The notes under the pieces are model-generated. The model worked only from the letters and a program-made list of their open reading frames with translations, searched no databases and was not told the DNA's origin. Below, piece by piece: positions 1 to 5,822 of a stretch of DNA of 5,822 nucleotides (the first letter of the stretch is position 1; each line of letters begins with the position of its first letter). Location of the stretch: NCBI GenBank assembly GCA_017457465.1, contig JAFTHJ010000165.1, forward strand, positions 1 to 5,822, given 5' to 3'. The translations under genes were made by a program, and so were the position numbers. The DNA is from Clostridia bacterium (GTDB taxonomy: Bacteria > Bacillota > Clostridia > Oscillospirales > CAG-272).

Positions 1-1429
1 TAACATCGTATATCTGTCCCTTTCTGTATATCCTGAATGTTACCTCATCATCTATCTTTATCGCCGACATCGCCGCGTCGACATCATTCTCACTCACCAC
101 GTCACTCGAGTTTATCTTCATCACCATATCTCCCACGGCGATATCCTCCAGTGTGGAATTCACGACATATATACCCTCATATGGAGTACCGAAATATCTG
201 TACGCGTTAGTTGCGTTGAGATAAGCCACGGTAAAGCCGAAGGTCAGTCTGCCGTGTATATATCCGTCGTTAAGTATCTCGAGTATTTCATCATAAACGA
301 GGTCTATCGGTATCGCGAAGGCAAGTCCCTCTATTCCCGTTGCCGACTCCTTGGCGTTGACAATTCCGATAAGCTCTCCCGCCATATTGAAAAGTCCTCC
401 GCCCGAGTTTCCGGGGTTCACCGCCGCGTTGGTCTGAAGCAGAACCATAGTTGTTCCGTCTATGCTTATCTCTCGGTCGAGTGCGCTTATAATACCGTCG
501 GTGACGGTTCCGCCAAGCTCTCCGAGCGGATTTCCTATAGCCACGACTCCCTGCCCTACCTTAAGGCTATCGCTTGAGCCTATGACCGCCTGTGTTATAT
601 TCTCGGTCTCGGCTATCTTTATCATCGCAAGGTCAAGGCTCTCATCTCCGTCGATATACTCCGCCGTATATTCCCTCTTGTCGGTAAGACGGACTGTTAT
701 CGAATCGGAATCTCCCACAACGTGATAATTCGTAACGATATAGGCGTGAGTGTTGCTCACCGAGATTATAACTCCGCTTCCCGCTCCGCTTGATACATAC
801 TGACCGTAATTAGAGGAGGTGAGCGTTGAGACCTCGACGACCGAATCCGCCGCCTTCTCAACCACCCCCATCACAGAGAGCGCTCCGCTTTCCTCGGAGT
901 ATGTCTGCTCATCGACCTTGACTCCCGCGTTATTTTTGATTATGCTTATTACCTCGCCAGACGGCTCACCGCCGTTTCCGTCGAATTCGGACTCATAATT
1001 ATCCTGCATACGGACAAGATATCCCGCCGCAACTCCGATAGTCGCGCCAACGATAAGCGCAATTATCACACAGACGGCGACAAGCGCCGCAACTCTTTTT
1101 CCGCTGTATCCCTTTTTGGTCCTCGGCTTATCCGCCGATACCGCTGAAGATGAATAATAAGGTGCGCTATATACAGTCGAATATGTACGCGGCTCCGCGC
1201 TTATCCGATCATCTCCCGTCCCTTTTTCTTCAGAGTTGTCAGCTTCATCCGCATAACTCTCTTTTTCTGCAGCATTATCCTTTTCTTTTTCTCCATCTGC
1301 TTCCGCTTGAGCTTCATTGAGCGCGAGATTTTCTTGTTCGCTTTCTTCGCGATTTTCACCATTTTGAATATCATCAGTCATATCTCCTTTGTTTTCTTCG
1401 TCATTTATCTTAAAATCATTGTTATCCAT
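1..1429 (-). CDS. htrA: HtrA/DegP-type membrane-anchored serine protease with PDZ domain (3' end cut by the window edge)
   Basis: This is an HtrA/DegP-family trypsin-like protease, expected to degrade misfolded or damaged proteins on the outer face of the membrane. The frame is open from the ATG at 1429 down to the left edge, giving 476 complete codons. Residues 1-75 are acidic and low in complexity. A basic stretch (K101 to R112) precedes one membrane segment at about 113-139, which implies a cytoplasmic N-terminus and an extracellular protease. A linker follows, then the protease domain at about 185-380, with His236 (TNYHVV), Asp266 (SLDLAMIKI) and Ser342 (NPGNSGGGLF) forming the triad; GLAFAIP at 368-374 is the usual motif after the serine. 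A single PDZ domain starts near 393 and is nearly complete at residue 476, so probably only a short tail is missing. It is transcribed divergently from addB. Family assignment is firm; whether it corresponds to HtrA, HtrB or YyxA of Bacillus cannot be decided. Confidence 0.96.
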   Translation of the reverse strand, partial: MDNNDFKINDEENKGDMTDDIQNGENREESEQENLALNEAQAEADGEKEKDNAAEKESYADEADNSEEKGTGDDRISAEPRTYSTVYSAPYYSSSAVSADKPRTKKGYSGKRVAALVAVCVIIALIVGATIGVAAGYLVRMQDNYESEFDGNGGEPSGEVISIIKNNAGVKVDEQTYSEESGALSVMGVVEKAADSVVEVSTLTSSNYGQYVSSGAGSGVIISVSNTHAYIVTNYHVVGDSDSITVRLTDKREYTAEYIDGDESLDLAMIKIAETENITQAVIGSSDSLKVGQGVVAIGNPLGELGGTVTDGIISALDREISIDGTTMVLLQTNAAVNPGNSGGGLFNMAGELIGIVNAKESATGIEGLAFAIPIDLVYDEILEILNDGYIHGRLTFGFTVAYLNATNAYRYFGTPYEGIYVVNSTLEDIAVGDMVMKINSSDVVSENDVDAAMSAIKIDDEVTFRIYRKGQIYDV

Positions 1430-1437
1430 AAGCTTAT

Positions 1438-1442
1438 CCTCC
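1438..1442 (-). promoter_or_regulatory. Ribosome-binding site of htrA
   Basis: GGAGG on the minus strand lies 8 nt before the ATG at 1429. It decides the start. The next in-frame Met (codon 17) has a GGAG only 2 nt upstream, which is too close for normal initiation. Confidence 0.85.
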
Positions 1443-1472
1443 GTTTGGTTTTTTGCCCAACGCTTATATACT

Positions 1473-1492
1473 ACATTATAACCCTTATATGT
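1473..1492. repeat. Imperfect AT-rich dyad in the htrA leader
   Basis: The arms ACATTATAA and TTATATGT flank a CCC centre. They are inverted copies apart from one extra T, so 8 bp can pair with a single bulge. The dyad lies inside the predicted htrA 5' leader, about 45-65 nt upstream of the start codon. It could be an operator half-site pair or a weak RNA hairpin. It has no T-run suggesting a terminator, and an AT-rich region can produce such a dyad by chance. Confidence 0.35.
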
Positions 1493-1564
1493 GAAGGTTT
1501 TTTGAAGAATTGTAAAATTGTTGTTGAAAAAGAGCACAAATCGGCGGGATGCGAGAAAAAAGTC

Positions 1565-1593
1565 TTGTCATAAGTAGTATAATTTGTTATAAT
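1565..1593 (+). promoter_or_regulatory. Sigma-A-type promoter of the addB-addA operon
   Basis: The -35 element is TTGTCA at 1565-1570 (5 of 6 to consensus) and the -10 element is TATAAT at 1588-1593 (6 of 6), with an optimal 17-bp spacer. The -10 is extended by TGT at 1585-1587, which fits the TGn motif. Transcription would start near 1600 and leave a leader of about 27 nt before addB. The match is close to ideal and suggests steady expression under the vegetative sigma factor. It overlaps the opposing htrA promoter. The start site itself is inferred. Confidence 0.72.
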
Positions 1594-1604
1594 ATATTTG
1601 TCAA
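1576..1604 (-). promoter_or_regulatory. Sigma-A-type promoter of htrA
   Basis: Read on the minus strand, a perfect -35 TTGACA (1604-1599) is followed after 17 bp by TATACT (1581-1576), which matches TATAAT at 5 of 6 positions. Transcription would start near 1569 and give an htrA leader of about 140 nt. The core overlaps the opposing addB promoter over 1576-1593, so one polymerase bound here should exclude the other. The region is AT-rich, but a full -35, exact spacing and near-full -10 together are unlikely to be accidental. Confidence 0.65.
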
Positions 1605-1616
1605 GTAAAACTGTAC

Positions 1617-1621
1617 GGAGG
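1617..1621 (+). promoter_or_regulatory. Ribosome-binding site of addB
   Basis: GGAGG ends 5 nt before the ATG at 1627 and fixes that start. The reading begins directly with the Walker A strand (residues 2-14), as expected for AddB, so no upstream extension is needed. Confidence 0.85.
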
Positions 1622-1626
1622 TTGGA

Positions 1627-4600
1627 ATGATTCGCTTTATTTACGGAGAATCGGGATACGGAAAAACGCATAAAATAACCGAAATGCTCGGGGCGGACGC
1701 AAGGGATGGAGTTCGTTCCTTTTTGCTCGTTCCCGAACAGTACGCCGTCGTGAGCGAGAGAATAGTTCTCGACGCGCTTCCCGCATCCGCACAGCTCGGA
1801 ATAGAAATACTTAATTTCTCAAGACTTTACAACCGAGTCTGCCGCGAATACGGCGGACTTGAGTACAACTATATAACCAAACCCGCCAAGCACCTCATTA
1901 TGAGGCAGACACTGAAGGAGCTTTCATATCTGCTTGAGCATTACTCGGGCTCGGCGGCAGACGGTACACTCGGTGAAATAATGCTTGGAGCGGTTGGCGA
2001 GTTCAAGGCGAACGCTATCTCGCCTCTCCAGCTTGAGAGAGTCGCGGAAAAGCTCGGCAAGGACAGTGAGCTTTACGGAAAGCTGCGTGATATCTCCCTT
2101 ATATATTCGGCATACACTGCCGCCGTATCCGAGCGTTTCAGCGACTCATCCGACGACATCTCAAAACTTGCCGATATTCTCGGTAAGCAAGACTTTTTCG
2201 CGGGATGTAATGTATACATAGATTCATTCACATCATTCACCGCCGCGGAGCATAGGGTAATTGAGCGGATATTCGCAACGGCGGCAAATACTACAGTAAC
2301 AATATCTCTCCCCCACGAGGGCTTTGACTCTATATACACCGCAAGTATTTCGGCAAGTGAGAAAAAGCTTATTGAGAACGCAAAGAAGCACGGCGGATAT
2401 ACCGTCGAGAAGCTCACGAAAAATATGAGAGCGCGCTCACGGGAGCTTGTATACCTCTCGGAAAATCTCTGGGCGCTCGACAATAATACCGCGCTCGAAG
2501 CAAAGGAAGATGGCACAGACAGCTCGGTAAATCTCGAGCTTTGCGCCACACCGTATGCCGAGGCGGAGGCGGCGGCAAGATGGGCGCTCTCGCTTATGCA
2601 AAGCGGAGTGAGATGCCGTGATATATGTGTCATTATACGCAACCCCGAAAAATACAGGGGCATAATCGAACCCGCCTTTGAGCGCAACGGAGTTCCGTTC
2701 TTCTTCTCCGAAAAGAGCGACCTCTGCTCAAAATCGGCGGTGAAATTCATTATCAGCGCATTGAGAATTAAAAATTACGGTTGGAGAAGGGACGATGTTA
2801 TCTCCCACCTCAAATGCGGACTTTACGATATTCCGCAGGACAGTGCCGACCTCTTTGAAATATACGTCAACACCTGGAATATAAGCGGTAACCGCTTCAA
2901 GTGCGGAGACTGGAATATGAATCCCGACGGATACGCCGAACAGATAAGCGAACGCGGAAAAAATATTCTCTCCGCAGCTAACGCGGTCAGGGCGGTACTG
3001 TGCGAAAAGCTGCTTCCCTTCTTCGACGCGCTTGACGCGGCGGAGAACGCCGCGGATATGAGCCGCGCTATATACGAATACACCGTTTCCTGCGGAATGG
3101 AGCGCTCACTCCGCGCGGTAGCAGAAAAGCACAGGGCAAGAGGCAATATAAAGGAAGCGGAGGAGCAGAACGCGCTCTACGGTGTTACCCTGAACGCCCT
3201 CGCTCTTATCGCCGAGACTATACCCGAAGCCGAGATAAGCTCCGAGGAGCTTTCGGCTATACTCAAGCTTGTCTTTGATATGACCGAGATAGGCACAATC
3301 CCCACCTCGGTAGACGAGGTCACAATAGGCTCGGCTTCTATGCTCCGTGCCGACAATCCCCGATGTGTGCTTGTGCTCGGACTGAATGAGGGCGAGTTCC
3401 CGCAAACGGTAACAGACGGAGAGCTTCTCAATTCCCCCGAACGCAAAAAACTCGCCGAGCTTGGCTTGACACTCCTCTCGGACAGTGACACAAAAGCCTC
3501 GGACGAGCTTATGTTCGTAAAGAGAGCCTTCTCTCTGCCCTCGGAGCGCCTTGTGCTCCTCTCCTCCCTTTGCGGTACCGACGGCAGAGAAAAAAGACCG
3601 TCTCTGCCATTTACGAGAGCACAGAATCTTATCGGCGGTGCCCACACACATAGCTTCAGAGAGAGCGACCTCGGATATCTCGCCGTCTCTCCGAAAACCG
3701 CCGCCACTTATCTTTTCTCGCAGGAGCAGGATAGCCGCGGCGAGGCTGTAAGACAGGCGCTTCTTGAAACCTCGGAAGCCTACTCCTATCTGAATAAAGC
3801 CGAAAAGCCAAAGCTCGACACAGACGAATGCTCGGTATCGGCAGAGACCGCTGAAACTGTATTTCCAAAGAATATGAGGTTAAGTCAGTCAAGGCTTGAA
3901 AAATATGTAAGATGTAATTTCAATTATTACTGCTCATATGTTCTCGCGCTTCGCGAGGAAAAAAGAGCTACCTTCAAGGCATCTGATATGGGTACCTTTG
4001 TCCATTTCGTGCTTGAGGAGCTGATACGCGCGGCAGTTACCCAAAGAGATGGCGGCTCCCCGCTTGACGACGAAAAGCTGCTGGAGCTTGTTGAAGCCTC
4101 TGTAAAGCGCTATATAGAGCTTATCTGCCCCGAAAACGAAAGAGGCTCGGGACGGCTCGGACATCTTTACACAAGGCTGAAAAATCTCTCCCTGCTTCTG
4201 GTTAAAAACATAGTGGAGGAATTCTCTCACTCGGAATTCACACCGAGCTTTTTCGAATATAAGATAGGCGGCAAGGACTCCGAGACAGAGATGCCCGAGT
4301 TCGTCCTCTCGAACGGCGACAGAATATCTATGGGCGGTATCATTGACCGAGTCGACCTTCTGAAAAAGGACGGAAAGGTATATGTCAGAATAGTTGACTA
4401 TAAGACGGGAACTAAAAATTTCTCGCTTGACGACCTCTCCCTCGGTCTCAATACCCAGATGCTTATATATCTCTTCGCGCTCTGTGCGCCGAAGAATAAC
4501 ACCGATACCGACACTCCCATTCCCGCGGGTGTTGTCTATCTCTCCTCAAACGTCCCCACCCTCGAGCTTGGAAACTACGCCGAGGAGCAAACAGTTCTCG

Positions 4601-4950
4601 ATATGGCGCAGAACGCCTTTGAGCGAAGCGGACTTCTGCTCGACGAGGAGGAGATACTCAAATCAATGAACGACGAGTTTTCCCCGAAATTCCTCGCGGG
4701 AATCAAAAAAGACAAAAAGGGCACCCTCTCGGGCAAGGCGCTTATGAGCGCCGAGGGCTTCGATTTTCTCCGTGACGAGATAGAGCGAACCATAATCTCT
4801 ATTGCCGAGAGAATGAAGAGCGGACACGCCGACGCGCTCCCGCTTACCCACAAGGGTGTATCCCCCTGCGACTGGTGCGAAATGAAGCCCGTTTGCCGCA
4901 GAATAGAAAGAAAAGACTTTGCCCCCGCCGACGGCGGTGACGGCGAATAA
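1627..4950 (+). CDS. addB: ATP-dependent helicase/nuclease subunit AddB
   Basis: AddB is one half of the AddAB enzyme, which unwinds and resects double-strand DNA ends up to Chi and prepares them for RecA. The 1107 residues are near the family size (about 1,150-1,170 in Bacillus). The N-terminus has a Walker A, GESGYGKT at 7-14, followed by FLLVPEQ (32-38) and the helicase-like ILNFSRL (61-67). A further helicase-like segment lies at about 328-361 (DICVIIR, then GVPFFFS), and VLVLGLNEGEFP at 581-592 is typical of the family. The C-terminal RecB-type nuclease has His793 (GTFVH), Asp907 and Asp910 (GGIIDRVD), Asp924 and Lys926 (VDYKTG) and Gln944/Tyr948 (QMLIY). Four cysteines for the 4Fe-4S cluster are present: Cys763 before the nuclease, and Cys1081, Cys1084 and Cys1090 spaced C-x2-C-x5-C after it. 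In Bacillus AddB the helicase-like part is thought to serve Chi recognition rather than DNA translocation; I infer the same here. All key residues are intact. Confidence 0.97.
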   Translation: MIRFIYGESGYGKTHKITEMLGADARDGVRSFLLVPEQYAVVSERIVLDALPASAQLGIEILNFSRLYNRVCREYGGLEYNYITKPAKHLIMRQTLKELSYLLEHYSGSAADGTLGEIMLGAVGEFKANAISPLQLERVAEKLGKDSELYGKLRDISLIYSAYTAAVSERFSDSSDDISKLADILGKQDFFAGCNVYIDSFTSFTAAEHRVIERIFATAANTTVTISLPHEGFDSIYTASISASEKKLIENAKKHGGYTVEKLTKNMRARSRELVYLSENLWALDNNTALEAKEDGTDSSVNLELCATPYAEAEAAARWALSLMQSGVRCRDICVIIRNPEKYRGIIEPAFERNGVPFFFSEKSDLCSKSAVKFIISALRIKNYGWRRDDVISHLKCGLYDIPQDSADLFEIYVNTWNISGNRFKCGDWNMNPDGYAEQISERGKNILSAANAVRAVLCEKLLPFFDALDAAENAADMSRAIYEYTVSCGMERSLRAVAEKHRARGNIKEAEEQNALYGVTLNALALIAETIPEAEISSEELSAILKLVFDMTEIGTIPTSVDEVTIGSASMLRADNPRCVLVLGLNEGEFPQTVTDGELLNSPERKKLAELGLTLLSDSDTKASDELMFVKRAFSLPSERLVLLSSLCGTDGREKRPSLPFTRAQNLIGGAHTHSFRESDLGYLAVSPKTAATYLFSQEQDSRGEAVRQALLETSEAYSYLNKAEKPKLDTDECSVSAETAETVFPKNMRLSQSRLEKYVRCNFNYYCSYVLALREEKRATFKASDMGTFVHFVLEELIRAAVTQRDGGSPLDDEKLLELVEASVKRYIELICPENERGSGRLGHLYTRLKNLSLLLVKNIVEEFSHSEFTPSFFEYKIGGKDSETEMPEFVLSNGDRISMGGIIDRVDLLKKDGKVYVRIVDYKTGTKNFSLDDLSLGLNTQMLIYLFALCAPKNNTDTDTPIPAGVVYLSSNVPTLELGNYAEEQTVLDMAQNAFERSGLLLDEEEILKSMNDEFSPKFLAGIKKDKKGTLSGKALMSAEGFDFLRDEIERTIISIAERMKSGHADALPLTHKGVSPCDWCEMKPVCRRIERKDFAPADGGDGE

Positions 4951-4956
4951 GGTCGG

Positions 4957-4962
4957 AAAGGA
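4957..4962 (+). promoter_or_regulatory. Ribosome-binding site of addA
   Basis: AAAGGA lies 6 nt before the ATG at 4969 and selects that start. Another ATG at 4962-4964 overlaps the end of this site but is followed at once by TAA, so it cannot begin addA. Confidence 0.75.
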
Positions 4963-4968
4963 TGTAAA

Positions 4969-5822
4969 ATGGCAAAAAATTGGACAGACGCCCAGAGGGC
5001 GGCGATAGATACTCACGGCAAAGACCTGCTCATCTCCGCCGCCGCAGGCTCGGGAAAAACCGCGACGCTCACCGAGCGCATAATTACCTCGCTTACCGAC
5101 AAGAAGGCTCCCTCGGATATCTCGAATATGCTGATAGTCACATTCACAAGAGCTGCCGCCGCAGAGCTTCGCCAGAGAATATTCAAGGCGGTATCCGAGG
5201 CTCTTGCCGCCGACCCGTCAAACCGACACCTATCCTCGCAGCTTGTCAAGATAGGAAACGCGAAGATATGCACCATAGACTCCTTCTATTTAGACCTCAT
5301 AAGAGAGCATTTTTCATCTCTCGGACTTCCGCCCTCATTCAGAGTAGCTGACACCACCGAGACCGAGCTTCTCGAAAAGGAGCTGATGAGTGAGACTGTT
5401 GAGGATTTTTACGAGAGAGAGCCGAAAAGATTCCCTCTCCTCGCCGAGGCGTTCTCAAGTCTGCGAAGCTTACACAAGCTTCCCGAGGTTTTCATAAACC
5501 TCTATACCCACGTCTCCTCCTACCCCGAGGGGGTAGCCTTTCTGCGTGATTGCGCCAAGCGCTGTCTGGCGGAAGCCGAGCTTGATTTTTTTGAATGCTC
5601 ATTCGGAAAAATACTCCTTGAGGAGACAAAAGCCTCTGTCGGACATTTCGTATCTGTCCTCTCGGATGCCGTCGAAAAAATAGATTCCGACGAAGCGGCA
5701 AGAGCCGCATATCTCCCATCTTTCTCCTATGACCTGACCTTCTCGCGCGACCTTCTCGCTATGCTTGAGGTCGAGGGATACGCAAAAATAAGAGCGCATC
5801 TGCTCGGATATTCTCCGATAAA
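4969..5822 (+). CDS. addA: ATP-dependent helicase/nuclease subunit AddA (N-terminal part; cut by the window edge)
   Basis: AddA is the motor subunit of AddAB: a UvrD/Rep-type superfamily 1 helicase moving 3' to 5', fused to a C-terminal RecB-type nuclease. The window holds 284 complete codons of a protein that is usually around 1,200 residues. Visible motifs are the Q motif (WTDAQRAAI, Gln9), motif I (AAAGSGKT, 24-31, with Lys30 for ATP), motif Ia (TFTRAAAAEL, 58-67) and motif Ic (CTIDSFYLDLIR, 101-112). The later helicase motifs and the nuclease lie beyond the right edge. The gene follows addB after 18 bp with no promoter or terminator between them, so the two are almost certainly co-transcribed, matching their joint role. 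The frame is open to the edge with no frameshift. RecB or PcrA/UvrD are alternatives on motifs alone, but the addB neighbour settles it. Confidence 0.97.
   Translation, partial: MAKNWTDAQRAAIDTHGKDLLISAAAGSGKTATLTERIITSLTDKKAPSDISNMLIVTFTRAAAAELRQRIFKAVSEALAADPSNRHLSSQLVKIGNAKICTIDSFYLDLIREHFSSLGLPPSFRVADTTETELLEKELMSETVEDFYEREPKRFPLLAEAFSSLRSLHKLPEVFINLYTHVSSYPEGVAFLRDCAKRCLAEAELDFFECSFGKILLEETKASVGHFVSVLSDAVEKIDSDEAARAAYLPSFSYDLTFSRDLLAMLEVEGYAKIRAHLLGYSPI

Noticed and set aside
254..577. Plus-strand open frames at 254-577 and 462-725
   Set aside because: They run opposite the HtrA protease domain, which carries the catalytic triad in the minus-strand frame. Their translations resemble no family.
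1475..1480. TATAAT on the minus strand as a second htrA -10 element
   Set aside because: The place for a -35 element 16-18 bp upstream is an A-run or lacks any likeness to TTGACA, and there is no TG extension.
1430..1626. A small gene or riboswitch in the intergenic region
   Set aside because: No frame here has both a start and a ribosome-binding site, and no conserved riboswitch core is recognisable. The 88-codon plus-strand frame across it is mainly antisense to htrA.
2073..2750. Minus-strand open frame of 225 codons inside addB, with others of 176-181 codons at 3106-3707
   Set aside because: They lie opposite a fully intact, motif-complete addB, have no convincing ribosome-binding site, and give serine- and arginine-rich translations typical of antisense frames.
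3941..3960. Hairpin CTCGCG-CTT-CGCGAG in addB followed by an A-rich run
   Set aside because: It is within the coding sequence next to the cluster cysteines. The plus strand has A, not T, after the stem, so it is not a terminator.
5465..5482. Perfect inverted repeat GAAGCTT-ACAC-AAGCTTC in addA
   Set aside because: It is a 7-bp palindrome inside coding sequence with no T-run and no gene boundary nearby; it is probably a by-product of the codons.
1627..5822. AGCGG copies as functional Chi sites for AddAB
   Set aside because: Bacillus subtilis Chi is this 5-mer, but it is too short to judge enrichment in one window and Chi differs between species.
1627..5822. addB-addA as part of a phage-defence or novel nuclease system
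   Set aside because: Gene order, lengths, motifs and iron-sulfur cysteines all match the ordinary AddAB repair enzyme, and no defence genes or mobile features are beside it.

Overview
The window looks like chromosomal DNA from a low-to-mid-GC Gram-positive bacterium, most likely a member of the Clostridia (Bacillota). The grounds are an AddAB-type rather than RecBCD-type recombination nuclease in addB-addA order, a membrane-anchored HtrA protease with an acidic cytoplasmic N-terminus, strong GGAGG ribosome-binding sites, vegetative sigma-A-like promoters and heavy use of the AUA isoleucine codon. The exact taxon cannot be read from the sequence.

Layout: positions 1-1429 (minus strand) hold an HtrA/DegP serine protease with a complete catalytic triad, cut by the left edge inside its PDZ domain. 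Positions 1430-1626 are a 197-bp AT-rich divergent intergenic region. It contains two well-formed sigma-A-type promoters facing each other and overlapping by 18 bp, one for each side. Positions 1627-4950 (plus) hold a complete addB of 1107 codons with intact Walker A, nuclease and iron-sulfur cysteine motifs. After an 18-bp gap, addA starts at 4969 and runs off the right edge after 284 codons, including the Q motif and helicase motifs I, Ia and Ic.

How the genes work together: AddA and AddB are the two subunits of one helicase-nuclease that processes double-strand DNA ends for RecA loading, so the addB-addA operon encodes one machine. HtrA acts outside the membrane on damaged or misfolded proteins and has no known direct link to AddAB. 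The only connection visible here is the shared promoter region, where the two polymerase sites overlap.

I see no RNA gene, mobile element, CRISPR array, riboswitch or terminator. There is no strong candidate for a wholly undescribed system. The points most worth a second look are the face-to-face overlapping promoters, the codon-use switch inside htrA, and a small dyad in the htrA leader.
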